This document shows, piece after piece, positions 8,257-17,580 of a stretch of DNA of 64,000 bases. The position numbers and the translations under genes are program-made. The notes beneath the pieces are model-generated. The model was given only the letters and a program-made list of their open reading frames with translations, had not been told where the DNA came from and did no database searches. Origin of the DNA: Aquimarina spongiae (GTDB lineage Bacteria > Bacteroidota > Bacteroidia > Flavobacteriales > Flavobacteriaceae); NCBI RefSeq assembly GCF_900141785.1, contig NZ_FQYP01000007.1:62001-126000 (forward strand). The letters are read 5' to 3'. Each line of letters begins with the position of its first letter. The stretch's first letter is position 1.

Positions 8257-11200
8257 TTGAAAATTAAAAAATTCTGGAAACGAATTTTATTAGCACTACT
8301 CCTGGTCCCCATAATAGTAGTTGGAGGGCTAATGCTATATATCCAGAGCAACCAATCCGAAATCATTAAAGGAGAGATCGCAAAGCTCAACCAAGAACAC
8401 CAAGGTCTCATTCGCGTTGGTGAAAGTGAATTATCACTTTTTGGCAATTTCCCGTATACCTCTATAAAAGTTTATGATGTAGGCATTTTTGAAACCAAAG
8501 CAGACAATGCACCGGTCATCATGGATGTAAAAGACATATACATTGGTTTCAACCTCATCGATATTGTAAAAGGAAACTACGACATCCAGTCTTTAATTAT
8601 AGAAGAAGGAGTATTAAATCTTGTTATTCACGAAAACAACACCACGAATATTCAGAACTCTTTGGCTAGTACCTCAGAAACAGAAACCCCTTCTACCAAT
8701 ATTCACCTCAAAAAAATAAAATTTAAAAATCTGGATATCCATACTCTGGATGAAGCCACCAATACAGATGTCGAAAAATTCATGTATGCCGGCACAGGTG
8801 GTTTTAGTCAAAAAGACAGCATCATTGCCGGGCATATCGATACTCATTTTGAATTAAATGTGATCAAAGATGGGGATACCACTTTTATCCATAATAAACA
8901 CTTTGAAGTGCACACCGATGTTGTATTTAATGAATCTACGGGTATTCTCGATATACAACCCTCTGGTATTGCCATGGAAAATGGAGATTTTGAATTAGAG
9001 GGGTCTATCGATACCAAAAATGATGTAGACCTCGACCTTTCTATAAAAGGTACCAAGCCTAATTTTGATATGCTTATTGCCTTTGCTCCTACAGATGTCA
9101 TCCCTGTTTTGGAGAAATATAGAAACGCTGGCGAGATTTATTTTAATGCTACTATCCAAGGTCCTGCCAACAAAGGGAACCGACCTTTTATCAATGCTAA
9201 TTTTGGAGCTGGAAAAGCCTATTTGGAAAATACTCAAAGAGCAAAAAAGATAGATCACATGGGCTTCAACGGTCATTTTACCAATGGTGCCAATAGAGAT
9301 GCCAGTACCATGGAGTTCTCGCTAACCGATATGACCGCATCTCTGGAAAAAGGAGAGTTTGAAGGGTCTATTTTAGTAAAGAATTTTGAGTCCCCAGAAG
9401 TCGATATGAAAATCAATTCGAATTTCAATCTGGATTTTATTGCAGAGTTTTTTGAACTAGAGCAAGTACAGGAAGCCTCTGGAGAAGTGTCGTTGAAAAT
9501 GAATTTTCATGATATTATCGATATTGACCAACCCGAAAAAGCATTGCAAAAACTCAATCAGGCATACTTTACCGAGTTGATTGTAAAAGACTTGAGTTTA
9601 GTCTCCAAAAATCTTCCTGCTCCCTTACATAATTTGAATATCAATTTGGTAATGAATGGCAAAGAAGCCACCTTGAATCAGTTTGAAATGTTGATGGGAA
9701 ATTCGGATCTATCCATAAGTGGTTTTCTTTCAGACTTACCTGCAATAGTACATCATACTGCAATCCCAGTAGAAACTCATTTGGATATAGCTTCCAAAAA
9801 CCTTGATATTGCGGAATTAACTGGTTTCTCAAAACAAGATTCTACTCAAAACGGTGTTGATGAACAAATAAAAGACCTTAGTTTGGGACTTTCTTTCAAA
9901 GCTTCTGCCAAAGATTTTACAGAATCTGAGTACTTACCCAAAGGAGAATTCTTTATCGATAGTTTGTATGCAGACCTGAAACATTATCCGCATAATCTGC
10001 ATGATTTTCATGCCGATGTATTAATCGATGACAAAGACTTAAAAATTGTGGATTTTACCGGTTATATAGACGATAGTGATTTTCATTTTGACGGGCTCAT
10101 CCATGATTATGCATTCTGGATGCAACCCGAATTGAATGGAGATGTAGATTTGGATATCAACCTCAATTCTAAAAAACTAAGGCTGGAGGATGTCTTTTCG
10201 TATAAAGGAGAAAATTACGTCCCAAAAGAATACCGACATGAGGCTTTTGATGAATTGGCTTTTCATTTTGCCTCCAGTATGCATTATAAAGACTCTGCAT
10301 TACATTCCATCGATTTGGCTCTAGACAAACTAGATACAAAAATGAAATTACACCCCCTTCGTTTTCATGATTTTAGAGGAAACATCCATTACGAAGACGA
10401 GCATTTGGTGATCAAAGATTTTCATGGGGAAATAGGAACCACCAATTTCAATTTTGCGTTAAACTATTACCTTGGGAAAGATCCACAAATAAAGAAAAGG
10501 GACAATTACTTCGAGTTAAAAGCAAATTATATTGACTTTGATGCATTGTTTAATTTCGATTTAAATCCACCAAAATCTACAGAAGCAGTTACTTCAAAAA
10601 CTGCAGATGTAAAAGAACATGCAGAGGCTTTCAATTTATACGAATTGCCATTTACCGATATGCAATTTAAGGCCGATATTGCGCATTTTATTTATCATCG
10701 CATAGATCTTCAAAATATCAAAGCAGATTTAAGAACTACTCCGGATCATTACATCTATATTGATACTTTACATATGGATGCAGCGGGAGGAAATATTCGA
10801 TTAAATGGGTATTTTAACGGTAGTGACCCTAAACATATCTACATGCAACCGGATTTGGTGATGAACAATGTCGATTTGGATAAATTACTATTCAAATTCG
10901 AGAATTTTGGGCAAGATCATCTCGTTTCAGAAAATTTACAAGGGAAACTCACCTCCAGAATCAAAGGGAAAATCAGAGTATACCCAGATATGGTACCAGA
11001 TCTGGATCAATCTACCTTAGAAATGGATGTAAAAGTATTGAACGGAAGATTAAAAAATTACGATCCTATGCTTGCACTTTCAGACTATATGGGGGATCGA
11101 AACCTACAAAATATTCGGTTTGACACCTTGCAAAACAGCTTGGATATCAAGAAAGGAAAGATTACTATTCCTGCGATGACGATCGAATCTACTTTGGGTC

Positions 11201-11451
11201 ATATGGAATTATCTGGTACTCATGATAACAATCAAAATATAGATTACTATCTGCGTATCCCCTGGAAAACGGTACGCAAAGCCGCCTGGCAAAAATTATT
11301 CGGGAACAAGAAAAATGATTCCATCAGTACCGGGCAAGAAGATGAGATTGTAGAAGTAGATCCCAACGAAAAAATAAAATACCTCAACCTTAAGATCAAA
11401 GGAAATATAGATGACTACAAAGTATCCTTAGGTAAGAAAAAAGAAAAGTAA
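8257..11451 (+). CDS. AsmA-family protein
   Basis: 1064 residues, starting at a TTG (MKIKKFWKRILLALLLVP). The next ATG falls inside the membrane anchor, so TTG is preferred. One N-terminal membrane segment (about residues 9-30) is followed by a very long periplasmic region of repeated beta strands (LDIHTLDEATN, MNNVDLDKLLF, LKIKGNIDDYKVSLG). The last 250 residues resemble the AsmA C-terminal region. AsmA/TamB-like proteins form long grooved beta-structures that bridge the envelope and are thought to move phospholipid or support outer-membrane biogenesis. Length, topology and the N-terminal vGESELSLFGNFPYTS-like strand agree with the flavobacterial AsmA-like group. It is apparently monocistronic. 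Confidence 0.85.
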   Translation: MKIKKFWKRILLALLLVPIIVVGGLMLYIQSNQSEIIKGEIAKLNQEHQGLIRVGESELSLFGNFPYTSIKVYDVGIFETKADNAPVIMDVKDIYIGFNLIDIVKGNYDIQSLIIEEGVLNLVIHENNTTNIQNSLASTSETETPSTNIHLKKIKFKNLDIHTLDEATNTDVEKFMYAGTGGFSQKDSIIAGHIDTHFELNVIKDGDTTFIHNKHFEVHTDVVFNESTGILDIQPSGIAMENGDFELEGSIDTKNDVDLDLSIKGTKPNFDMLIAFAPTDVIPVLEKYRNAGEIYFNATIQGPANKGNRPFINANFGAGKAYLENTQRAKKIDHMGFNGHFTNGANRDASTMEFSLTDMTASLEKGEFEGSILVKNFESPEVDMKINSNFNLDFIAEFFELEQVQEASGEVSLKMNFHDIIDIDQPEKALQKLNQAYFTELIVKDLSLVSKNLPAPLHNLNINLVMNGKEATLNQFEMLMGNSDLSISGFLSDLPAIVHHTAIPVETHLDIASKNLDIAELTGFSKQDSTQNGVDEQIKDLSLGLSFKASAKDFTESEYLPKGEFFIDSLYADLKHYPHNLHDFHADVLIDDKDLKIVDFTGYIDDSDFHFDGLIHDYAFWMQPELNGDVDLDINLNSKKLRLEDVFSYKGENYVPKEYRHEAFDELAFHFASSMHYKDSALHSIDLALDKLDTKMKLHPLRFHDFRGNIHYEDEHLVIKDFHGEIGTTNFNFALNYYLGKDPQIKKRDNYFELKANYIDFDALFNFDLNPPKSTEAVTSKTADVKEHAEAFNLYELPFTDMQFKADIAHFIYHRIDLQNIKADLRTTPDHYIYIDTLHMDAAGGNIRLNGYFNGSDPKHIYMQPDLVMNNVDLDKLLFKFENFGQDHLVSENLQGKLTSRIKGKIRVYPDMVPDLDQSTLEMDVKVLNGRLKNYDPMLALSDYMGDRNLQNIRFDTLQNSLDIKKGKITIPAMTIESTLGHMELSGTHDNNQNIDYYLRIPWKTVRKAAWQKLFGNKKNDSISTGQEDEIVEVDPNEKIKYLNLKIKGNIDDYKVSLGKKKEK

Positions 11452-11505
11452 CATTTTGTCTTGACTATACACCTATACTAAAAGGTTGTATACAATTAAA
11501 GCGTT

Positions 11506-12084
11506 ATGAGAATATCACTCCTCATTCTGGTATCTTTTCTATTTGTACTCTCTTGTAAATCTGAATCAAAAACAGATCTTTCGAACTCGAGCAAAGACAC
11601 GATAGAAGAAGGAAAACTAAAAAATCAGGTCAATCCAAAAATTAAGGATAGTATCATAGAAAAATTCTTCCCCGATACAAAAGATCCTATCAAAAATGAT
11701 ACTTTGATTCAAAATCGTGGGATACGGATTTCTATTGTACAAACCCCATTAGATTCTTATGTTGTCAATGAGTTTAATAGTGATGGAATTAAAAACATCC
11801 ATAAATACCGCGACTTTGAAAATCACCTAATCATTGAAACGGATTCTAAAATTTTGACCGACACCGTATTCAGAAAGGTAAATTTCTTAGAAAACACCGG
11901 TCAAGAATTCCAGGAAATATCGGTATTTCATGGGTATTGGTTTAGTGAAATAAAAGATAACCAAATCGAATTATTTGGAATCTTATCAAAGCCAGAAACA
12001 GATTACTCATTCGGTTTTCAGCATTTTTTTGATATAACTTCTGGCGAGTTCAAAATTCAACCATCTATCGAAGAGGATTATTAA
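11506..12084 (+). CDS. Lipoprotein, unknown function
   Basis: 192 residues. The signal peptide ends in a lipobox with Cys at residue 17 (LFVLSCKSESK). A polar linker rich in Ser, Lys and Asp comes next, then a beta-rich domain from about residue 60 (IRISIVQTPLDSYVVNEF). There are no catalytic motifs. It begins 55 bases after the AsmA-like gene on the same strand, so the two may be linked, but spacing alone does not prove it. Family not recognised. Confidence 0.6.
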   Translation: MRISLLILVSFLFVLSCKSESKTDLSNSSKDTIEEGKLKNQVNPKIKDSIIEKFFPDTKDPIKNDTLIQNRGIRISIVQTPLDSYVVNEFNSDGIKNIHKYRDFENHLIIETDSKILTDTVFRKVNFLENTGQEFQEISVFHGYWFSEIKDNQIELFGILSKPETDYSFGFQHFFDITSGEFKIQPSIEEDY

Positions 12085-12173
12085 AAAACACCATGCTAAA
12101 TTACCTGCAGCTCGTTGTAGATTTACTACCTTAGTAGCGCTTTCAAATATTCTATAATAAAGCGCTATGTGCC

Positions 12174-13118
12174 ATGCCAGCAAAAAAATCAAAGAGAATT
12201 TATATTTTGATCGCTAGAGAGATCCCTAGAATACGTAAGAACTATCTGGTTTTTCTTACAATTTTTCTTTTACCATTCGCTATACATGAAGTAGTAGCAC
12301 AATCATCAGATTCGATCAAGACAACAGAAGTGACCTTCGAGAGTGAAGGAGTTACTCTGGCAGGTACCTTATATGCTCCCAAACAACCTGATGCTGCTGT
12401 AGTAATTGTACACGGTTCTGATCGCGTTCCAAGAATGCCAAAGTTTGCCGAATTATTGGCAAAAAACAACTTGTTGGTACTCACTTATGATAAACGTGGA
12501 GTTGGAGCATCTGGTGGAATGTACGCAGGCCCCGAAGTGGGCACTAACAATATCAGTACAGATAATTTAACGCTATTAGCAAAAGATGCAAACGCTGCTG
12601 CGCAAATCATTCATCAACATCACAACGATGTACCAATAGGTTTGGTAGGTTTTAGTCAGGCGGGATGGATCATCCCCATTGCTGCCCACAATAACCCACT
12701 GATTGAATTCATGGTGTTATTTAGTTGCCCTACCATTACCACGCTCGAACAACTGAGATTTCAGTTTTATACCAATGGCAGAACTGATTTTTGGGAAAAT
12801 CATACCGAAAAAGATGCGCGCTACCATATCAAAAACGATCCCGATCAATATCAATTTACAGCCACTGATCCAAAAGACATGTTGAGCAAACTTTCAATTC
12901 CGGGATTATGGTTGTTTGGCGAAAAAGACATTCAAATCCCTGTAAAAATGGGTATGGAGCATTTAAACACCTTCAAAGCCCAAGGTAAACCGTTTGAATA
13001 TGTACTTTTCCCAACATTAGGACACAATACTGCTTTTGCAGATACGACAGAACCAGTTGATATTTCTATTCATTGGATACAACAAGAGGTTTTGAAGATT
13101 AAAAAAAATGCGAGATAA
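12174..13118 (+). CDS. Alpha/beta hydrolase, exported or membrane-anchored
   Basis: 314 residues. A hydrophobic segment at about 24-41 ends in HEVVAQ and probably works as a signal peptide with a long basic n-region; a TTG at 12207 is an alternative start that would shorten it. The core shows the oxyanion strand VIVHGSD, then LTYDKRGVGASGG, the nucleophile elbow GFSQAG (Ser161), the acid Asp252 in GEKDIQ and His284 in LGHNT. It is most like the S9/dienelactone-hydrolase-like 'alpha/beta hydrolase family' proteins. Likely an esterase or peptidase; substrate unknown. The Crp-type regulator follows after 23 bases and could be co-transcribed. Confidence 0.85.
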   Translation: MPAKKSKRIYILIAREIPRIRKNYLVFLTIFLLPFAIHEVVAQSSDSIKTTEVTFESEGVTLAGTLYAPKQPDAAVVIVHGSDRVPRMPKFAELLAKNNLLVLTYDKRGVGASGGMYAGPEVGTNNISTDNLTLLAKDANAAAQIIHQHHNDVPIGLVGFSQAGWIIPIAAHNNPLIEFMVLFSCPTITTLEQLRFQFYTNGRTDFWENHTEKDARYHIKNDPDQYQFTATDPKDMLSKLSIPGLWLFGEKDIQIPVKMGMEHLNTFKAQGKPFEYVLFPTLGHNTAFADTTEPVDISIHWIQQEVLKIKKNAR

Positions 13119-13141
13119 AGAATAAAAATCCATTATCACTT

Positions 13142-13702
13142 TTGAAAAAATATCTATCGTCATTTTACGAAGTAAATGAACCCATTCTGGAGTCGTATAT
13201 CTCTAATTGGTCAGCATATACTGTACCCAAAAGGACGATCATCACCGAATCCGGAAAAACGGAACGATATCTCTATTTTGTAGAAGAGGGAATTCAAAAA
13301 TCATATTACTTAAATGATGGCAAACAGCATGTGATGTTTTTTGCATATGCACCTTCCTTTAGTGGTGTCGTCGAATCCTTTCTCACACAAACACCTTCAA
13401 AATACTACCTGGAAACCATTACCGATAGCAAGTTGCTACGCATACCTTTTGCCAAACATACCGAATGGATACAAAAGCATAGAGAATTGGAGACACTCTT
13501 CAGAAAAATTACCGAATCTTTTTTATTAGGAATCATTGAACGACACCATGAATTAATGGCTTTTAATGTGGAGACTCGTTTTAGAAATTTTGCACAAAGA
13601 AGTCCTCATTTGCTCAATATGGTTCCTCAAAAAGATATCTCCTCTTACTTGCGAATAGATCCTACCAATTTCAGCAAATTAATCAACGCTATCAACATCT
13701 AG
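13142..13702 (+). CDS. Crp/Fnr-family transcriptional regulator (cyclic-nucleotide-binding fold)
   Basis: 186 residues from a TTG start (MKKYLSSFYEV); the next ATG would remove half the sensor domain. The cNMP-binding-like beta roll covers residues 1-115 (ERYLYFVEEGIQKSYYL, GVVESFLTQTPSKYYLET). A dimer helix follows and the C-terminus has a short helix-turn-helix (DISSYLRIDPTNFSKLI). The usual cAMP-contacting Arg of E. coli Crp is not evident, as in most flavobacterial members, so the ligand is unknown. A SnoaL-like gene starts 60 bases downstream. Confidence 0.8.
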   Translation: MKKYLSSFYEVNEPILESYISNWSAYTVPKRTIITESGKTERYLYFVEEGIQKSYYLNDGKQHVMFFAYAPSFSGVVESFLTQTPSKYYLETITDSKLLRIPFAKHTEWIQKHRELETLFRKITESFLLGIIERHHELMAFNVETRFRNFAQRSPHLLNMVPQKDISSYLRIDPTNFSKLINAINI

Positions 13703-13762
13703 AAATCTTGGTTTTTACCAAGATTTAGCTTAAAGACGTTTTAGAACTTTGTCATCATATCA

Positions 13763-14149
13763 ATGACAAAAAAGAAAACTATGACAAATCAAGAAATTGT
13801 AATCCAATTCTTAAACGGTTTCAATGACCCTCAACGTATTCATGAATCTCTGGCTTTACTGGCAGATCATTATCGATTCAAAAACCCTATGGTAGCGCTT
13901 AATCATAAAACCGAATTTATCACATTAGCTACAGAAATGGGTAAAGTATTAACAGGTGTAAAACTGATTAGTACCGCCCAAAATGAAGATTGGGTAGCTA
14001 CGCATTATGAATTTCAATCCTCTATCCCAGGTTTGGAAAGTAATCTTGCTTCAGAATGGTTTCGATTGGAAAAGGGCATCATTCAAGAGTCCATTTTGAT
14101 ATACGATGCCTCCAAATGGCGAAAAGTGTATGAGCAAATGAAAGCATAG
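13763..14149 (+). CDS. SnoaL/NTF2-like protein
   Basis: 128 residues. A cone-shaped alpha+beta NTF2-like fold is suggested by the opening helix TNQEIVIQFLNGFND, the helix ALLADHYRFKNPM, and the long strands DWVATHYEFQSSI and SEWFRLEKGIIQESILIYD. Members are polyketide cyclases, isomerases or ligand-binding proteins; many small stand-alone ones have no known substrate. There is no signal peptide, so it is cytoplasmic. It lies just after the Crp-type regulator and ahead of a weak hairpin at 14176-14209. Confidence 0.7.
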   Translation: MTKKKTMTNQEIVIQFLNGFNDPQRIHESLALLADHYRFKNPMVALNHKTEFITLATEMGKVLTGVKLISTAQNEDWVATHYEFQSSIPGLESNLASEWFRLEKGIIQESILIYDASKWRKVYEQMKA

Positions 14150-14175
14150 AACCATTGCTGATCAATTACAAATGC

Positions 14176-14215
14176 AATAGCGGCTTGATCGTAAACTCAG
14201 ACCGCTATTCTGTTT
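14176..14215 (+). terminator. Weak stem-loop after SnoaL-like gene
   Basis: AATAGCGG (14176-14183) pairs perfectly with CCGCTATT (14202-14209) across an 18-base loop, followed by CTGTTTATTT. It sits 27 bases after the stop at 14149. The large loop and interrupted T-tract make it a modest terminator candidate. Confidence 0.4.
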
Positions 14216-14267
14216 ATTTAAGTATCTTGGCCAACCAGAAGTTAAATTGCATCTATTCAAACCCGTT

Positions 14268-14816
14268 ATGTCCCATTCCAAAAATATGCTGATCAAAAAA
14301 TACACTGCTGATTGGATTACAAACTTTACTCATTTAAAAAATGAAATTGAAAAAGGGTTAAGTGGGCTAGCATATCAAATAGAACATGTGGGGAGTACCT
14401 CGGTTCCCAATTTGGATGCAAAAGATATCATTGATATGGATATCATCTATGAATGTGAATCAGAATTTGAGAAAATAAAGTCAGGATTACTTAAAATTGG
14501 ATATTACCATAACGGGAACCAAGGTATTGAACAGCGTGAGGTTTTTAAACGAAACGGAGCGTTCAAAAATGAAGTTTTGGATACAATAATACACCACCTG
14601 TATTTATGCCCAACAAATAGCAAAGCCTTAGAACGACATATTTTGTCCAGAAATTATCTAAGAAAAAATGAGTGGGCAAGATTGAAATATCAAAAGATGA
14701 AGTATGAACTCGCAGAAAAAGCCAATCAAAATAAAACCATCTATGCCGAATTGAAAGAACGCTATGTAAATGAATTCATAGATCTCATCATAGAAAAGGA
14801 AAAAAACAATCTATAA
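14268..14816 (+). CDS. GrpB/UPF0157 family protein
   Basis: 182 residues from the ATG at 14268; the ATG at 14286 (MLIKKYTADW) fits the family start equally well, while the open TTG at 14247 is unlikely. The diagnostic motif is IEHVGSTSVPNLDAKDIIDMD, matching the GSTSVPGLxAKPIIDIxI of the GrpB nucleotidyltransferase-like family. Later blocks NEVLDTIIHHLYLCP and a Lys/Glu-rich helical C-terminus also agree. The biochemical role of bacterial GrpB proteins is not settled. Members are often carried as accessory genes. There is no signal peptide. Confidence 0.85.
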   Translation: MSHSKNMLIKKYTADWITNFTHLKNEIEKGLSGLAYQIEHVGSTSVPNLDAKDIIDMDIIYECESEFEKIKSGLLKIGYYHNGNQGIEQREVFKRNGAFKNEVLDTIIHHLYLCPTNSKALERHILSRNYLRKNEWARLKYQKMKYELAEKANQNKTIYAELKERYVNEFIDLIIEKEKNNL

Positions 14817-15057
14817 GATGATATGGGTGAACTTAGCATGTAAATGATTTTGTATTTAAGGTGACATACTCTATCCAAAAAAATAATTAATAGTGTCCTA
14901 CAAAGAAGTATATGACGATTAAGTCCATATTTATTATCGCCAAAGTATCCTAAGGGCATAGTACAAGCAACAAAATTCGTAACGATTTCCCTATCTTGGT
15001 GCTTGAGTGATATATTTCCAATATACCTAACTTATACAACCGAAACAGACAACCATT

Positions 15058-15732
15058 ATGAAATACGACGATCATTTTAAAACTTCTTGTGAAAAAAGAG
15101 ACAACTATTGGAAAAGTATCGGCGAACCTTTTTCTGATGTTGTAGGGAACATGATTAATCCATCCTTTATGGGAGGTCCCCGATGGCCGTCTATGAGACA
15201 AGCGCATATCGGAGTTCAAACCGATCAGGGAACCATTATCGCTACCGATGGGTTGAGTGATCCTTATGATGACTTCGATACCAACGCCGACAATCAAGGA
15301 TATAATGGTATTGGAATTGAGTTGTATACCCTAACAGATAATAAGTACACCAACATCCAAGAGATCATTGATTCCTGGGAGTTTAAAATTTTGAGGCAAG
15401 TAAGCAGTATGGCGGCTTCCAATCCAAATATCTCTTATATGCTGAATGACTACACCTACCTGTCTTCGGCTGTAAACGGAGATGGTTTACCGAATACCTT
15501 CTTAGGAGAAAATGGAGAGGCTGGTGTTTTAATGGGATTAAAAACCAACGAAGTTTCAGATAAAATTCAATTAAGTATTGAAGAGGTAATGTTGGTCAAT
15601 GTAGTTCTTTTAACCAAGGAAGAGCTATCATATATTATGCAAAATGGCGCCAAAGGTAGAATTGAAGTTGCAGAAAAATTGATGGAGCAAGGCTATTACA
15701 AATTATTAAACGATAGGCCGTCTATGGTATAA
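15058..15732 (+). CDS. Uncharacterised cytoplasmic protein (SUFU-like resemblance, uncertain)
   Basis: 224 residues, with no signal or membrane segment. Notable blocks are IIATDGLSDPYDDFD, YNGIGIELYTLTD, WEFKILRQVSSMAASN and the C-terminal VMLVNVVLLTKEELSYIM. The order (a GLSDPYDD turn, then a hydrophobic GIELY strand, then a helix) reminds me of bacterial suppressor-of-fused-like immunity proteins, but the match is by eye and weak. It stands alone, with 241 bases before it in which I see no gene and a stem-loop after it. Confidence 0.55.
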   Translation: MKYDDHFKTSCEKRDNYWKSIGEPFSDVVGNMINPSFMGGPRWPSMRQAHIGVQTDQGTIIATDGLSDPYDDFDTNADNQGYNGIGIELYTLTDNKYTNIQEIIDSWEFKILRQVSSMAASNPNISYMLNDYTYLSSAVNGDGLPNTFLGENGEAGVLMGLKTNEVSDKIQLSIEEVMLVNVVLLTKEELSYIMQNGAKGRIEVAEKLMEQGYYKLLNDRPSMV

Positions 15733-15743
15733 ACTCGGCAACT

Positions 15744-15780
15744 AACAATTATTTATCAGAAGTAATTGTTTCTCGATTTG
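15744..15780 (+). terminator. Candidate stem-loop terminator
   Basis: AACAATTA (15744-15751) and TAATTGTT (15763-15770) form an 8-bp perfect stem with an 11-base loop, 12 bases after the stop at 15732. The stem is AT-rich and the following sequence TCTCGATTTG has only a poor T-tract, so confidence is low. Confidence 0.3.
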
Positions 15781-15909
15781 TTGGGATATGAATACTATAA
15801 TATCTGGTACTCATTGTTATTTTTACCTTGATACTCATGGCGAAATTCTGTAAAGGAGTTTCAAACGACATACATTAGACTTTGTGAACCATTAAACAAG
15901 AAAGTTTAC

Positions 15910-16374
15910 ATGAAAAATTTGATTTTGAGATTTTCGCTCCCTTTAACCTTTATTTCATTTGCGCTCATAACAAAATGGTGGTATGGAGTTGTAATCGATG
16001 GACCAGATGTATTTTTGTATGGATTTCCGATGATTTATAAATGTTCGGCATTCCATACTTCATTGGCTACGCAGTATTTTTTATTAGAGCTAATCGTTAA
16101 TCTAGCAACTTACTTTGCTTTTTGGTTAATGATCGGTGTATTCATCAATAAAATTTGGACAATTCACATTCCGCGCAAAATTTCTATCCTATTTTGGATA
16201 GGGTGTTCCCTGATTATCGCAGGAGCCATATTTATTTCATATGAATTTAATGATGTGTATCTAACGAAACGTGACTTTGAAGTCAAAATATTTGATAGTG
16301 GTTGCTCCATACTCGAACAAACTCCCGACAGAGAAAAATACATCAAGGAAGTACAAGAATGGTTTGAGAAATAA
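15910..16374 (+). CDS. Integral membrane protein, three segments, unknown
   Basis: 154 residues with membrane segments near residues 8-27, 55-80 and 96-117, and a soluble acidic C-terminal tail of about 37 residues (TPDREKYIKEVQEWFEK). Two cysteines lie in the loop or tail (KCSAFH, GCSILE). Family not recognised. It is followed after 28 bases by a GNAT acetyltransferase, so the two might be transcribed together. Confidence 0.6.
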   Translation: MKNLILRFSLPLTFISFALITKWWYGVVIDGPDVFLYGFPMIYKCSAFHTSLATQYFLLELIVNLATYFAFWLMIGVFINKIWTIHIPRKISILFWIGCSLIIAGAIFISYEFNDVYLTKRDFEVKIFDSGCSILEQTPDREKYIKEVQEWFEK

Positions 16375-16402
16375 AACATAACAAATAGAAATCAAATACA
16401 AA

Positions 16403-16939
16403 ATGCCTAATACTTTTCCCATTTTAGAATCCGAACGTGTAACCTTGAGACAATTTGTACCGTCAGATATAGAAAACGTTTTTAAAGGACTTTCTCATCC
16501 TGATATTATAAAATATTACGGAGTTAGTTTTGATAGCCTGGAGGCAACAAAAGAACAGATGATTTGGTTTGCTGACCTCGAAAAAAACCAAAAGGGTATT
16601 TGGTGGGCAGTTTGCTCAAAAGATGATGGAAAATTTCTGGGAGCAGGTGGTCTAAACGATCTGAGTACAAGCAATAAAAAGGCTGAAATTGGGTTTTGGT
16701 TATTGCCAGAAAACTGGAGTAAAGGATTAATGACAGAAACCATACCCCTCATCTTAAAATACGCTTTTGACACCCTTGGGTTACACAGAATTGAAGGTTT
16801 TGTTGAAACAGAAAACCAGAATTGCAAAAAAGCGTTGGCAAAACTACAATTCAATTTAGAAGGCACTATGCAAGACTGTGAGGTTAAGAACGGAGCATTT
16901 ATCAGTATCGATATTTATGCAAAATTAGCAGATAAGTAA
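16403..16939 (+). CDS. GNAT N-acetyltransferase, RimJ/RimL-like
   Basis: 178 residues of Acetyltransf_3 form. The start ILESERVTLRQFVPSDI is typical of RimJ/RimL-type enzymes. The central strand KKAEIGFWLLPENWSKGLMTE holds the acetyl-CoA pyrophosphate loop (the W-SKGLMTE replacement of QxxGxG/A), and LHRIEGFVETENQNCKKALAKLQF is the conserved C-terminal half. It transfers acetyl from acetyl-CoA to an amine; members act on ribosomal protein N-termini or on small molecules, and the acceptor here cannot be told. Confidence 0.85.
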   Translation: MPNTFPILESERVTLRQFVPSDIENVFKGLSHPDIIKYYGVSFDSLEATKEQMIWFADLEKNQKGIWWAVCSKDDGKFLGAGGLNDLSTSNKKAEIGFWLLPENWSKGLMTETIPLILKYAFDTLGLHRIEGFVETENQNCKKALAKLQFNLEGTMQDCEVKNGAFISIDIYAKLADK

Positions 16940-16987
16940 AGTGTATTGCAAGATATCGGTTAGTGTAAAAACAGAAAATTTAAGCTA

Positions 16988-17518
16988 ATGGATATTTCAG
17001 AAAAAATCTTGATCACTAGAAAAGAAAAAGGCTTTACGCAACAAATTCTGGCAGATAAAGCCAACTTATCCTTAAGCACCATCAAACGGATCGAAAATGG
17101 GAAAGTGATCCCTAGAGTCTATACCTTAACTATCTTATCAGAAATATTGGAAATAGAATTACTCCCTGCCTCGTTAAGCAACGAAAAAAGTAAAAATGAG
17201 GTAATCACTTTACTAATATCCACACTTCTAACTTTTCTTCCTCCTCTCCATATCTTGTTTCTTTTAAGGTATCGATCAAAAAGCAATAAGAATTTGAATC
17301 GATTCTTAGTATTTCAGAGTTATTCTTTTATCCTATTCTTGGTATTACTATTCCTTGTACCTGGTATTACTTATATCCTTACAGGGCAAAAGATGTATGG
17401 TCAATATAATAGTCAGTTGATATTGTATATCTCTTTTATTGTCTTCAATACGATTTCATCAATATACTTGATAAAACCAGTCAGTTCTGAAAAAGACACC
17501 TCAATGACACCTGACTGA
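16988..17518 (+). CDS. XRE-type helix-turn-helix regulator with membrane domain
   Basis: 176 residues. Residues 4-58 are a Cro/C1-type HTH (KILITRKEKGFTQQ, ANLSLSTIKRIENGK, LTILSEILEI). The rest is hydrophobic, with about three membrane segments (near 72-92, 108-128 and 139-160), joined by a charged loop (RYRSKSNKNLNRF). This puts the DNA-binding domain on the inner face of the cytoplasmic membrane. The architecture is widespread in flavobacteria with unknown inducer. No obvious target gene is adjacent; the esterase at 17581 is the nearest candidate, 62 bases downstream. Confidence 0.8.
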   Translation: MDISEKILITRKEKGFTQQILADKANLSLSTIKRIENGKVIPRVYTLTILSEILEIELLPASLSNEKSKNEVITLLISTLLTFLPPLHILFLLRYRSKSNKNLNRFLVFQSYSFILFLVLLFLVPGITYILTGQKMYGQYNSQLILYISFIVFNTISSIYLIKPVSSEKDTSMTPD

Positions 17519-17580
17519 TACTAATGGTTCCCCCTTTTCTAATACCTTGTTTCAAATAACAGTAAAACAGTTCTTGGTAT